This document shows positions 17,595 to 26,493 of a stretch of 46,873 nucleotides of DNA, one piece after another. This stretch comes from CAYNXB01 sp964401045 (GTDB lineage Bacteria > Pseudomonadota > Alphaproteobacteria > Sphingomonadales > Sphingomonadaceae). A model generated the notes under the pieces. That model made no database searches. It saw only the letters and a list, made by a program, of their open reading frames with translations, and was not told where the DNA came from. The stretch lies in assembly GCA_964401045.1 (NCBI GenBank), contig CAYNXB010000012.1:1-46873 (forward strand), written 5' to 3'. Each line of letters begins with the position of its first letter. Position 1 is the first letter of the stretch. The translations under genes were made by a program, and so were the position numbers.

Positions 17595-17867
17595 GCCCCC
17601 GGTGACATCAGTCTGGCCGCAACTTTTCTCCGACCATGCCGATACCCCCGGACCCGGCGCTGAGAGGTGCATTTGCTTTGACCGCACCCTGGCTGGTGCA
17701 ATTGAGGCGTCAGCACTGGGAGAACCGGCCGGCCATCGCTCGGCGGGCCATCTCCGATCCCGAAACCGCCGCCCGAACCAACCGCCAGGCAGCACTGCGT
17801 CCTTGTCGCGGGTCTTGGTGATACAACTTCCGAGGATCTCACCCTCCTGGCCTCACGGAATTCGGTT
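17595..17867. other. Non-coding stretch after the glycan locus
   Basis: No convincing gene is seen here. Short open frames on both strands have no recognisable composition, and no clear terminator hairpin with a T tract follows the GT39 gene. Confidence 0.5.
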
Positions 17868-17881
17868 TGCAATCGATTGCA
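17868..17881. promoter_or_regulatory. LacI-type operator, perfect 14-bp palindrome
   Basis: TGCAATCGATTGCA is a perfect palindrome with a central CG, the form recognised by LacI/GalR-family repressors. It lies 58 bases before the ATG of the broken receptor gene and upstream of the MFS transporter and carboxylesterase, which it may now control. A 16-base near copy lies at 23259. Confidence 0.65.
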
Positions 17882-17939
17882 GATAATGTACGCCCGGCGT
17901 GATCTGTCGCGAAAAGCGACGGTGCTGGGGAGAGGGCAA

Positions 17940-18290
17940 ATGGGTAACGACGTTCGCGAAGCGGCTGTTGGCAAGCGCCGGCATCGACTTATGGCGAGCG
18001 GCGCCATTGTCGTCGGCCTGATGGTCGCGATGCCGGCTCATGCACAACAAAGTTCCGAACTCACACCGGACCGGTCTGAAGCCGATCCCTACGTCATCAT
18101 CCGACGCGCCGCGGATCAGGTGCATGACGTCGGTGCCGTCGCGCACGCCGCGATCGTTAAGGGCGTCCTCCGAGAGCGCCTGGATCGCAACCGGAACGCG
18201 GTCGATCGAACGGGTGGAAATCCTCCGCGGCCCGCACGGAACGCTCTACGGCCACGGGTCGATTACTGACGAACCAACCATCCCTCGACC
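17940..18290 (+). pseudogene. Remnant of a TonB-dependent receptor (frameshifted, barrel lost)
   Basis: The ATG at 17940 has a GGGGAGAGGG site and encodes a signal-peptide start (MASGAIVVGLMVAMPAHAQQ, from about residue 19), after which the frame decays. In the neighbouring +1 frame, at about 18206-18268, the receptor plug hallmark IERVEILRGPHGTLYGHGSI appears. No barrel follows: the MFS gene begins at 18336. The two pieces in different frames, with the middle of the plug missing, mark a deleted and frameshifted receptor gene. Its upstream region still holds an intact LacI-type operator. Confidence 0.75.
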
Positions 18291-18335
18291 AGGACGCCTC
18301 GGCGCCTTGCAACGCGTTCAAAAGGGGAATTGCAT

Positions 18336-19952
18336 ATGGTCCAGACAGCCGCAGGCGGGGACATTCGTGCATCGGACGCGAAGGTTATAGCAGCCTCGGC
18401 CCTCGGCACGGTGTTCGAGTGGTACGACTTCTACCTCTATGGCCTGCTGGCGACGATCATCACCGCCCAGTTCTTTTCCGGGGTGAACGAGACCACTGGG
18501 TTCATCCTCGCTCTTGCCGCGTTCGCCGCCGGATTCGCGGTCCGGCCGTTCGGCGCGCTGGTGTTCGGCCGGCTGGGAGACCTCGTCGGGCGTAAACACA
18601 CCTTCATCGTCACCATGACAATTATGGGCGCATCGACGTTCTCGGTCGGACTCCTTCCGAACTATGCGGCTGTCGGCGTACTCGCGCCGCTCCTGCTGGT
18701 GGGGCTGCGGCTGCTGCAGGGCCTCGCGCTCGGAGGCCAATACGGCGGCGCGGCGACCTACGTTGCGGAGCACGCGCCGGAGGGCCGCCGCGGGTTCTAC
18801 ACCAGCTTCATCCAGACCACCGCGACGCTTGGCCTGTTCGCCGCGCTGCTGGTCGTGATTGGCGTACGCGAGGCGCTTGGTGAGGAAGCGTTTGCGAGCT
18901 GGGGCTGGCGGGTGCCGTTCCTCGCCTCGGCAATCCTGCTCGGCGTTTCCGTGTGGATCCGGCTGCAGCTCGACGAAAGCCCGGTGTACAAGAAGATGAA
19001 GGTCGACGGTACGACGTCAAAGGCGCCACTGACCGAGGCGTTCGGCAACTGGAAGAGCATCCGCCTGGTGCTCGTCGCGCTGCTCGGGGCGGTCGCGGGG
19101 CAGGCGGTGGTCTGGTACACTGGGCAGTTTTACGCGCTGTTCTATCTCGAGCGGATCCTGAAGGTCGACGGCGGGACCGCCAACGTGATGATCGCTCTCG
19201 CGCTAGCAATCGGTACGCCGTTCTTCGTGGTGTTCGGCTGGCTTAGCGACAAGATCGGCCGCAAGCCGATCATTATGACAGGCTGCGCGCTTGCCGCCCT
19301 GCTCTACTATCCGTTGTTCGGCGCGCTCACCGCCGCGGCCAATCCCGCGCTGGCGGACGCAAGCGAACGGGCGCCGGTAACCGTGATGGCCGATCCGACG
19401 ACCTGCTCGGTTCAGTTCGACCCAATCGGAAAGAGCAAATTCGACAACAGCGGTTGCGATGTCGCCAAGTCGACCCTCGCCAAGGCGGGCATCCCTTACT
19501 CGAACGCGCCCTTGGGCGACGGTTCGATAACCGTCGGCGACACCACCGTCCAGGCGGGTGACCTGGCAACGTACGGCGATCGGATCACAGCTGCGGTGGC
19601 CGCAGCCGGCTATCCAGCCAAGGCCGATCCCGCGCAGACCAATTCGGTGCTGGTGGTCGCCATCCTCACTGTGCTCGTGCTCTTGGTGACGATGGTCTAT
19701 GGCCCGATCGCAGCGCTGCTGGTCGAACTGTTTCCCAGCCGCATCCGCTACACTGCGATGAGCCTTCCCTACCACATCGGCAACGGCTGGTTCGGCGGAT
19801 TCATGCCCACCATCGCCTTCGCCTGCGTCGCCGCGACCGGAAACATCTACGCCGGACTTTGGTATCCCATCGGCGTCGCACTGCTGACGCTCGTGGTGGG
19901 TCTCGCATTTTTGCCGGAGACTTTCCGGCGAACCATCGGACACGACGAATAG
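18336..19952 (+). CDS. MFS transporter, metabolite:proton symporter (MHS) family
   Basis: Inner-membrane proton-coupled importer of 538 residues. SALGTVFEWYDFYLYG (21-36) and the loop motifs GRLGDLVGRK (78-87) and GWLSDKIGRK (301-310) are hallmarks of the MHS family (ProP, ShiA, KgtP relatives), which import organic acids, osmolytes or similar small solutes. An unusual soluble insert of about 100 residues (335-436, with two cysteines at 357 and 374) sits in a periplasmic loop. The start is ATG 18336 with AAGGGGAA seven bases upstream; the TTG at 18330 is rejected. It precedes the carboxylesterase by 65 bases and probably takes up a hydrolysis product. Confidence 0.93.
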   Translation: MVQTAAGGDIRASDAKVIAASALGTVFEWYDFYLYGLLATIITAQFFSGVNETTGFILALAAFAAGFAVRPFGALVFGRLGDLVGRKHTFIVTMTIMGASTFSVGLLPNYAAVGVLAPLLLVGLRLLQGLALGGQYGGAATYVAEHAPEGRRGFYTSFIQTTATLGLFAALLVVIGVREALGEEAFASWGWRVPFLASAILLGVSVWIRLQLDESPVYKKMKVDGTTSKAPLTEAFGNWKSIRLVLVALLGAVAGQAVVWYTGQFYALFYLERILKVDGGTANVMIALALAIGTPFFVVFGWLSDKIGRKPIIMTGCALAALLYYPLFGALTAAANPALADASERAPVTVMADPTTCSVQFDPIGKSKFDNSGCDVAKSTLAKAGIPYSNAPLGDGSITVGDTTVQAGDLATYGDRITAAVAAAGYPAKADPAQTNSVLVVAILTVLVLLVTMVYGPIAALLVELFPSRIRYTAMSLPYHIGNGWFGGFMPTIAFACVAATGNIYAGLWYPIGVALLTLVVGLAFLPETFRRTIGHDE

Positions 19953-20017
19953 GCCTTCACGGGCAACGCGAGGCGGGGGCCGATCACACTTCCAAACCAG
20001 CAACGAAGGACGATGTC

Positions 20018-21763
20018 ATGGCGAAGATGGACTCAACGGGTGCCGACGGGCGGGAGCAGATCGGATTGGGGCGCCGGACCCTCCTGAAGGGCGCCGCCGT
20101 GATGATGGGAGGCGCTGCGGCCGCGCCCGCCCTCGCCGCCGCCTCGTCCGCGCCCGCGTCCGCGTCCGCGTCCGCAGGCGGCACTCCGGCGCGGACCGGC
20201 AAGAGGGGCGGAATTGCCGCCGGTGCCGGAGTTGCCACCGTCGCGATCGAGGCGGGAAAAGTCGCGGGCTACGTCGACGGCGGCATCTACACCTTCAAGG
20301 GCATCCCCTACGCTGAGACCACGGCAGGCGCGAACCGCTTCATGCCTCCCAGGAAGGTGAAACCGTGGAGCGGAGTCAGAAGCTCGCGCGCCTACAGCTT
20401 CGTGTGCCCGCAGGACAAAGGCACCGGCCGCCAGAACGACGAAGAAGCCTTCGTCTTTCAATGGAACGACAGCATCGAAGGCGAGGATTGTCTGCGCGTC
20501 AACGTATGGACCCCCGGCCTCGACAACGCCCGGCGTCCCGTCATGGTGTGGCTGCACGGCGGGGGTTTCGCCGCCGGCTCGGGCAACGACATCCCTGCGT
20601 TCGATGGCGAGAACCTCGCGCGGCGCGGCGACGCTGTGGTCGTGACGCTCAATCACCGGCTGAACGTCCTGGGCTTCATGGATCTGTCGCAATATGGCGA
20701 GAAGTATGCCTATTCGGGCAACGCCGGGATGATCGACATCGTCGCCGCGCTCGAATGGGTCCGCGACAACATCGCCGCGTTCGGCGGCGATCCATCGCGA
20801 GTCATGATCTTTGGGCAATCGGGCGGCGGCGCCAAAGTGAGCACGCTGATGGGAATGCCGTCGGCCAAGGGCCTGTTCCATCGGGCGATCGTGGAAAGCG
20901 GCTCCTTCTCCCTCAGCAACACGCAGGAAAGGTCCCGCAAGCTGGCCGGCCTGGTGATCAAGGAACTGGGCCTCAGCCCGTCGGAAGTCGATAAGCTGCA
21001 GACAGTGCCCTATGCCGAGCTGTGGCGCGCTTGCGAGACGGTGATGCGGGCTGCGAACCAGCCAATGGGCGGCACCATCGACATCCGCAGGGCCGGCTCG
21101 ATGCTGAATTTCGGCCCGGTGATCGACGGAAAGGTCGTGCCCACGGCTCTGTTTCAGGACAAGGCGCCGGCCGTCAGCGCCGACGTGCCGATGATCATCG
21201 GCACGACGCTGAACGAGTTCGCGGCGGGATTCGATCACCCCGAATACGAAGACATGACCGATGCCGAGCTGGCGGCGCGCACCGAGGCATTCTATCCCGG
21301 CAGCGGAGCCAAGGTCGTAGCCGCGTTCCGCGCGAGCACACCTGATGCAAAGCCCTTCGACCTGTGGTCGCGGATCGCCAGCGCGCCCATCCGCCAAAGC
21401 GCGATCAAGCAGGCGTCCGCCAAGGCGGCGCTGAAAAAGGCGCCAGCGTACCTCTACTGGTTCACCTGGCAAACCCCGGTGCTCGACGGGCGCCCGCGCG
21501 CCTTTCACTGCGCCGAGATTCCCTTCGCGTTCTACAATGCCAAGCGGTGCGACCACATGACAGGTGGCGGTCCGGATGCAATCGCGCTCAGTGAAAAAGT
21601 GTGCGACGCATGGGTCCAGTTTGCACGCACCGGCGATCCGAACCATCCCGGGATTCCGACCTGGGCACCGTTCTCGCCGGAAACGGTGCCGACCTTGATC
21701 CTGGATAACCAGGTGGAACTGGCGCTTGACCCGGACGGGGCCGAAAGGAAAAGCCTGCCCTAG
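20018..21763 (+). CDS. Type-B carboxylesterase, Tat-exported
   Basis: Alpha/beta-hydrolase of the carboxylesterase type B (para-nitrobenzyl esterase/cholinesterase) family, 581 residues. The N-terminus is a twin-arginine signal (GLGRRTLLKGAA, R19-R20) followed by an Ala/Ser linker encoded by a gcgtcc repeat. The oxyanion loop HGGGF (180-184), nucleophile S268 in GQSGGG, E400 in GTTLNEF and H497 in FHCAEIPF form the triad. GESAGG is the usual elbow, so the GQSGGG variant is notable. ATG 20018 has GAAGGA seven bases upstream. It belongs with the MFS transporter and the nearby receptors; fumonisin-type clusters of sphingomonads use a similar trio, but the substrate here cannot be read from sequence. 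Confidence 0.93.
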   Translation: MAKMDSTGADGREQIGLGRRTLLKGAAVMMGGAAAAPALAAASSAPASASASAGGTPARTGKRGGIAAGAGVATVAIEAGKVAGYVDGGIYTFKGIPYAETTAGANRFMPPRKVKPWSGVRSSRAYSFVCPQDKGTGRQNDEEAFVFQWNDSIEGEDCLRVNVWTPGLDNARRPVMVWLHGGGFAAGSGNDIPAFDGENLARRGDAVVVTLNHRLNVLGFMDLSQYGEKYAYSGNAGMIDIVAALEWVRDNIAAFGGDPSRVMIFGQSGGGAKVSTLMGMPSAKGLFHRAIVESGSFSLSNTQERSRKLAGLVIKELGLSPSEVDKLQTVPYAELWRACETVMRAANQPMGGTIDIRRAGSMLNFGPVIDGKVVPTALFQDKAPAVSADVPMIIGTTLNEFAAGFDHPEYEDMTDAELAARTEAFYPGSGAKVVAAFRASTPDAKPFDLWSRIASAPIRQSAIKQASAKAALKKAPAYLYWFTWQTPVLDGRPRAFHCAEIPFAFYNAKRCDHMTGGGPDAIALSEKVCDAWVQFARTGDPNHPGIPTWAPFSPETVPTLILDNQVELALDPDGAERKSLP

Positions 21764-21790
21764 CCGGGCGGGCTGCCCCCTTCTCGCTTC

Positions 21791-23086
21791 TCAAAGTGCG
21801 GAGAGGTCGACCGCCGAGGCCATCGCTTCGTACCCGGCATCGTTCAGGTGGATGTTGTCCTCACTGGCGTATTCGCTCCGCAGGCGATCGGGTTGCCGCG
21901 CATCCCGCGTCACGCGATCGAAATCGATCACTCCATCGAATGCGCCGCCCGTACGGATCCAGGCGTTCACCGCCTGGCGCACAGCCTCCCTGGCCGGTGT
22001 GAACGCCGGCGATCCCGCGAAAGGGGTCATCGTGGCGCCCAGAATCTTCAGGCCTTTCGCGTGGCTGCGAGCAATCAGCTGCCGGTAGCCCTGGATAATT
22101 GCCTCTGGCCGGATGAGGTCGGTCTTCGGGCCGCCGGGGATCATGCCGCCCGAGAACCCGATGTCGTTGATCCCTTCCATCACGATCACGGTCGAAGCGC
22201 CCGGAAGGGCCAGCACATCGCGATCGAACCTGCCCAAGGCGCCGACGCCCAGTCCATTCGCGAGGACCTGATTGCCGCCGATGCCCTGATTCACGACTGC
22301 CAGCGACAAGCCGGCGCTGGCCACGCGCCGGGCCAGGAAGTCCGGCCAGCGATGGTTCTTGTTCGGAGTCGAGCCCATGCCGTCGGTGATCGAGTCGCCG
22401 AATGCCACGACCGTGCGGGCCGGAACCGCGTCGGCGAGGTCTACCTCGCTTACGAACGCGCGCGCGAGGAACCTTCTTCCCGAGATCTTGTCGACGTACT
22501 CGAACGGCACCGCGCCCGGCAACACGTCGGCCATCGTGTGATCGCCCGTGCTCGACACCTCGGTCTTTTGCATACCCAGCAGATGGTACGTCGAGACACG
22601 GGTTTCGTCGGGCAGATAGATACTGATCTCGAGGTCTGCGCCGTCGGGAAGGAGCAAAGCGACCGGGTCCGAGACGATCGCGGCCCCCGCCGGTATTGTC
22701 ATCGAGGGTAGCTCACCGAAGGTCAGCGCCACACGCCTTGTCCGGGCGTCCGTGTCCCCGCGGAATCCCAGCGATGAGGCAGCGATATGGAGGGCTGACG
22801 CGCCGAATTCGTTAGAAATTCTGATGCGCACGCTAGACCCGCCACGGCTGATCGTGACCGTCTGGCGCAGGGTCTGGTTCGACACCGTCTCAATCGTCGG
22901 GGCGATGATAGCAGGTGGAAAGCTCTGGGCGTCGAACGGGCTTGCCGTCCAACTCGCGTACCACGGGGTGGAACTCGTGCCCTGGTCGGTCCGCGCAGGG
23001 CTGGCCTGCGAAATGCAGCCCATCGCACCCAGAAGTGCCGCTCCCACGCACTGGACCGCGAAACGAATGCATCGCGCCTGTTTCAT
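21791..23086 (-). CDS. Two-domain SGNH/GDSL hydrolase, secreted
   Basis: Secreted esterase/acetylesterase of the SGNH superfamily, 431 residues. A signal sequence (possible lipobox at AMGC, residues 21-24) is followed by a beta-rich N-terminal domain (about 40-215), then the SGNH domain with S232 in VVAFGDSITDG, G271 in IGGNQVL, N308 in EGINDIGF and D410/H413 in SEDNIHLNDAGY. All four block residues are present. ATG 23086 is chosen because GGGAGAAGG lies just upstream; the open frame extends further but lacks a signal-like start. It converges on the carboxylesterase, with stops 27 bases apart, and its upstream region carries a LacI-type palindrome. Confidence 0.93.
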   Translation of the reverse strand: MKQARCIRFAVQCVGAALLGAMGCISQASPARTDQGTSSTPWYASWTASPFDAQSFPPAIIAPTIETVSNQTLRQTVTISRGGSSVRIRISNEFGASALHIAASSLGFRGDTDARTRRVALTFGELPSMTIPAGAAIVSDPVALLLPDGADLEISIYLPDETRVSTYHLLGMQKTEVSSTGDHTMADVLPGAVPFEYVDKISGRRFLARAFVSEVDLADAVPARTVVAFGDSITDGMGSTPNKNHRWPDFLARRVASAGLSLAVVNQGIGGNQVLANGLGVGALGRFDRDVLALPGASTVIVMEGINDIGFSGGMIPGGPKTDLIRPEAIIQGYRQLIARSHAKGLKILGATMTPFAGSPAFTPAREAVRQAVNAWIRTGGAFDGVIDFDRVTRDARQPDRLRSEYASEDNIHLNDAGYEAMASAVDLSAL

Positions 23087-23117
23087 AGCCTTCTCCCGTC
23101 CGGTTTGCGCGAGAGTG

Positions 23118-23133
23118 CTACAAACGATTGTAG
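23118..23133. promoter_or_regulatory. LacI-type operator upstream of SGNH hydrolase
   Basis: CTACAAACGATTGTAG is a 16-base inverted repeat with one mismatched pair and a central CG. It is 32 bases upstream of the SGNH start on the minus strand, a position suited to repression. Confidence 0.55.
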
Positions 23134-23258
23134 AACGCAATTCCGCCATGCTGGCATATGCCGGGCGACGCGAGGGCCGCGAAGGTGTGTGACAAGGCGC
23201 GCCCATACCTCTGCAAAAAAAGGATAATACTCCTCTTACGCACTTCGCCAAAGGCCTA

Positions 23259-23274
23259 TTGCAATCGATTGTAA
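23259..23274. promoter_or_regulatory. LacI-type operator upstream of TonB receptor
   Basis: TTGCAATCGATTGTAA is a near-perfect 16-base palindrome sharing the core CAATCGATTG with the site at 17868. It lies about 230 bases before the receptor start at 23505, in the 418-base divergent gap (23087-23504) shared with the SGNH gene. No other feature was recognised in that gap. Confidence 0.6.
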
Positions 23275-23504
23275 ATTCGGCGATGCTGCCTCGTGCCACG
23301 ATACTTCGATCGGCGCGGCGCAGAAGGCCAATCCGGCCGGCGTCGAGGGCCGGCCCGTGAGCATCAACCGGATCCGCCGCGCGATCAGGCGGGCCAGAGA
23401 ACGACCAGAGGATTTCGCCGAGACTGCATCGATAAGATCAACAAGCGCCTGAAGTGACTCAAGACCGACAAAGATTGGTCCGGATAAACATGGGAGAGTT
23501 CGAC

Positions 23505-26444
23505 ATGAGGTTCGGCAGCGCACTATATCCTTCGTCCGTTTGTTTTTTCGCAATCGCTGCGGGCTGTCTTGGCCTGAGCGGCACGGCATTCGCGCAGTCC
23601 GGTCAATCGGACGGCGCCCCGGTCTCCGGGACTGGGGAGCCTTCCGACGAGACCAATACTATCGTCGTGACCGCTACCGGCACCAACATTTCCGGCATCG
23701 CCCCGGTGGGCACCGAAACGGTTACGCTGGATCGCGAAGCGATCCTCAATTCCGGCAAGGTCAGCCTGGCGGACGTCGTCCGCGATCTGCCCCAAGTGAC
23801 CAATCTCGGCATCTATCGGGAGGGCGCCACCCAAGGGGGCTACAACGCGACCCAGGCCAATGCGATCAATCTGCGCGGGCTTGGGATCGGCGGCACGTTG
23901 ACTCTGGTTGACGGGCACCGCCTGCCCAGCACCGGGACCGTTTCCACCATCACGGATGCGAACCAGCTGCCGATCGCGATGATCGAGCGGGTCGAGGTAA
24001 TCGTGGACGGCAACTCGGCGATTTACGGATCGGACGCCGTCGGCGGCGTGGTGAATTACGTTACGCGCAAAAACCTTGAGGGCGTCGAAGTCGCGGGCCG
24101 CCTGACGGTTGTCGATGGCTACAACGAATACGGCGGCTCGATCACCGCCGGGCACACCTGGGACAATCTCGGCGGCCTCGGCGCCGGCAACATCATCGTC
24201 AGCTACGACTACACCTGGCGGGACAAGATGTGGGCAAGCTCACGAGCGCGCCTGTCACAGGATCTGACGCAGTTTGGCGGGGTCGACAACCGCATCACCG
24301 GCGGGGCGATCAACGGTGGCGTAGGTCCGCAGAGCGGGAGCTTCGCAACGCCCGGGGCACCCGGGAACATCATCGTGCCGGCGGGCGGCACCTACACCTA
24401 TTACGGCATTCCGCGGGGTGACGGCACGGGGCTGACCTTTGCCGATCTTTCCGCGACCCCCAATCTTGTCGATTCGGCGGACTACACGACCTACATGGGC
24501 CGGATGGAGCGGCACCAGGCCGTGGTGCTGCTCAATCAGGAGCTGACGAGCGGGCTGACCTTCTACTTCGAAGGCCTGTACACCAACCGTCACACGCGCA
24601 GCGAACAGTTCCAGAGCAACGGCCCGGACGTCTGCATCCCGACGACCAGCCCGTTCTACATTGCCGGGATTCCCGGCACCGGAGGGCAGATGTGCCGCAC
24701 CGGCCCGAGTCCAACCGATACGATGGTGCCCGGCATTACGATGCAGTACAACTTTCAGGATGCCATCGGCAGTTGGGGAACCGACAACCCCGACGAAAGC
24801 TACACGCTGATCACTGGCCTGAAGGCCGAACTGCCCGGTGGATGGGAGGCCGATGCGTCGTTCACCCGCGGCATCGACGACACCTGCGGCATTTGTCGGC
24901 TCGACAACAACAGCAGCTTTGGTGCCTTCCAGCACCAGGTCAATCTCGGCAATATCAACCCGTTCAGCACCGAACCCCTGACGGATGCCCAGAGGGCAAG
25001 CTTCGTGGGCACGGTGCTGCAGTACAGCCACAACCGGCTCAATGACCTCGTCCTGAAAATGAACGGCCCGCTGTTCGATATGCCCGGCGGGACTGTGAGG
25101 GCCGCCATCGGCGCCGAGTACATTCACAACACCTATAGCCTGGAAAGCGGCGGCAACATCTCGCCAGGCGAGGAAGGCGATTACACCACCCCGTCGATGG
25201 ACAATGAGTTCGTCTGGAGCAACTTCGCGGACGGCTCTCGCAATGTCACCGCGGCATTCGCGGAACTGTTCGTGCCGCTCGTCGGCAATGACAACGACAT
25301 GCCGCTGGTGCGCGAACTGAACTTCGACGCGGCCGTGCGCTACGATCACTATTCCGACTTCGGTGACACAATCAATCCGAAGCTGGGGGTTACGTGGGAG
25401 ATCGCCGAGGGCCTCACCGCTCGCGGCTCCTGGGGCACTTCGTTCCGCGCACCCGCGCTGACCGACAACGACCCCTACGTCGGTTCGTTCAAGTTCCTGA
25501 CCTCGTTCCCGACCAACGTGACGGGAGTCGACTGCTTCTCGCCCTTCCCCGGCCTATGCCTGTCGAACACGTTGATCCTGTTCGGTGCCCAGACGGGCCT
25601 GAAGCCGGAAAAATCGGAAAACTGGTCGCTTGGCTTTGATTATGCGCCGCGCTGGCTCGATGGCCTGAAGGTAGGCGCCACCTACTACAACATTCACTAC
25701 ACCAACCGGCTGCAGTCCCCGCCTTGGGCCGAAGCCTTCTCCAGCGACGAGAATTTCGCCCGGTATTCGCAATATGCCAAGGCGATCGACAACACGGGGT
25801 GCGTGCAAGGCGATCCCACCACATACGACCCGGCCTTGCTGCCGTATCTGTCTGCGGTCGGCCTTTACACCCTGTACATGCCCGTAGCCGGCCGGGAATG
25901 TCAGGTACAGGCGGTTGCCGATGGACGCACCACGAACATCGGCACGACCGATCAGGAAGGCCTCGATCTGAGTTCCGATTATGTCTTCGACAGCGCGATC
26001 GGCACATGGAAGCTCGGGGCGATGCTGACCATCGTGCTCAAGGAAACCGCGCAGTATGTCGCGAACACTCCTGTGGTCAGCCGCCTCGATACGCTCGGTT
26101 ACCCCGTTTCGCTGCGCGGGCGCGGCTCGCTCGGCTGGTCGGACGATTCCTGGGCCGCGAACTTGTTCGTGAACTACGTCGGTTCGTATGAAAACTCGAC
26201 ACCGCTGAACAGCTCGGTGTCCACCCACATTGGCTCATGGACGACGTTCGACGCCGGATTTAGCTACAGCTTCGGCACCGATGAGTGGGACGGCCTCGCG
26301 GGCACGCGAATCTCGCTCAACGTGCAAAACCTGTTCGACCGGGATCCGCCCCTCGTCCTGACCAACAACTACGCGAGCTACGATCCTCAGCAGGCCAATA
26401 TCCTTGGGCGTATACTGACGCTCCAGCTTGCCAAGAGCTTTTGA
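23505..26444 (+). CDS. TonB-dependent receptor (large, cysteine-containing loops)
   Basis: Outer-membrane active transporter of 979 residues. A signal peptide ends near AFAQ (about 31), followed by the TonB box region (TNTIVVTATG), a plug to about 170 (NLRGLGIGGTLTLVDGHRLP, YGSDAVGGVVNYVTRK) and a 22-strand-type barrel ending in aromatic F. No STN domain is present. Loops contain an even set of eight cysteines in pairs (for example CGIC near 24890, and pairs around 24632/24689, 25530/25557 and 25799/25898), suggesting disulfide-pinned extracellular loops. The start at ATG 23505 has GGAGAG seven bases upstream and gives the best signal peptide; GTG 23454 and ATG 23490 are less likely. It is the last gene before a strong terminator. 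Confidence 0.93.
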   Translation: MRFGSALYPSSVCFFAIAAGCLGLSGTAFAQSGQSDGAPVSGTGEPSDETNTIVVTATGTNISGIAPVGTETVTLDREAILNSGKVSLADVVRDLPQVTNLGIYREGATQGGYNATQANAINLRGLGIGGTLTLVDGHRLPSTGTVSTITDANQLPIAMIERVEVIVDGNSAIYGSDAVGGVVNYVTRKNLEGVEVAGRLTVVDGYNEYGGSITAGHTWDNLGGLGAGNIIVSYDYTWRDKMWASSRARLSQDLTQFGGVDNRITGGAINGGVGPQSGSFATPGAPGNIIVPAGGTYTYYGIPRGDGTGLTFADLSATPNLVDSADYTTYMGRMERHQAVVLLNQELTSGLTFYFEGLYTNRHTRSEQFQSNGPDVCIPTTSPFYIAGIPGTGGQMCRTGPSPTDTMVPGITMQYNFQDAIGSWGTDNPDESYTLITGLKAELPGGWEADASFTRGIDDTCGICRLDNNSSFGAFQHQVNLGNINPFSTEPLTDAQRASFVGTVLQYSHNRLNDLVLKMNGPLFDMPGGTVRAAIGAEYIHNTYSLESGGNISPGEEGDYTTPSMDNEFVWSNFADGSRNVTAAFAELFVPLVGNDNDMPLVRELNFDAAVRYDHYSDFGDTINPKLGVTWEIAEGLTARGSWGTSFRAPALTDNDPYVGSFKFLTSFPTNVTGVDCFSPFPGLCLSNTLILFGAQTGLKPEKSENWSLGFDYAPRWLDGLKVGATYYNIHYTNRLQSPPWAEAFSSDENFARYSQYAKAIDNTGCVQGDPTTYDPALLPYLSAVGLYTLYMPVAGRECQVQAVADGRTTNIGTTDQEGLDLSSDYVFDSAIGTWKLGAMLTIVLKETAQYVANTPVVSRLDTLGYPVSLRGRGSLGWSDDSWAANLFVNYVGSYENSTPLNSSVSTHIGSWTTFDAGFSYSFGTDEWDGLAGTRISLNVQNLFDRDPPLVLTNNYASYDPQQANILGRILTLQLAKSF

Positions 26445-26462
26445 GCCAACGTCTCCTCCCTG

Positions 26463-26493
26463 GGCCGGGGCCTAGTGCCCCGGCCATTTTCTC
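26463..26493 (+). terminator. Rho-independent terminator after TonB receptor
   Basis: A perfect 9-bp stem (GGCCGGGGC / GCCCCGGCC) with a 5-base loop is followed by ATTTTCT. It lies 19 bases after the receptor stop. The remaining 240 bases to the convergent receptor gene show nothing else clear. Confidence 0.85.

Noticed and set aside
17636..17821. Small plus-strand frame after the GT39 gene
   Set aside because: No ribosome site, no recognised domain, and composition like a random frame in GC-rich DNA.
20155..20180. gcgtcc tandem repeat as a regulatory or phase-variation tract
   Set aside because: Hexamer repeats keep the frame, encode an Ala-Ser linker and would not switch the gene on or off.
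20033..21646. Minus-strand frame of 537 codons antisense to the carboxylesterase
   Set aside because: Low-complexity Gly/Arg start and no recognisable fold; the sense gene has a full catalytic triad.
23275..23504. Short plus-strand text (SINRIRRAIRRARERPEDF) before the TonB receptor
   Set aside because: Looks vaguely helical but has no start, no family match and ends in a stop before the receptor.
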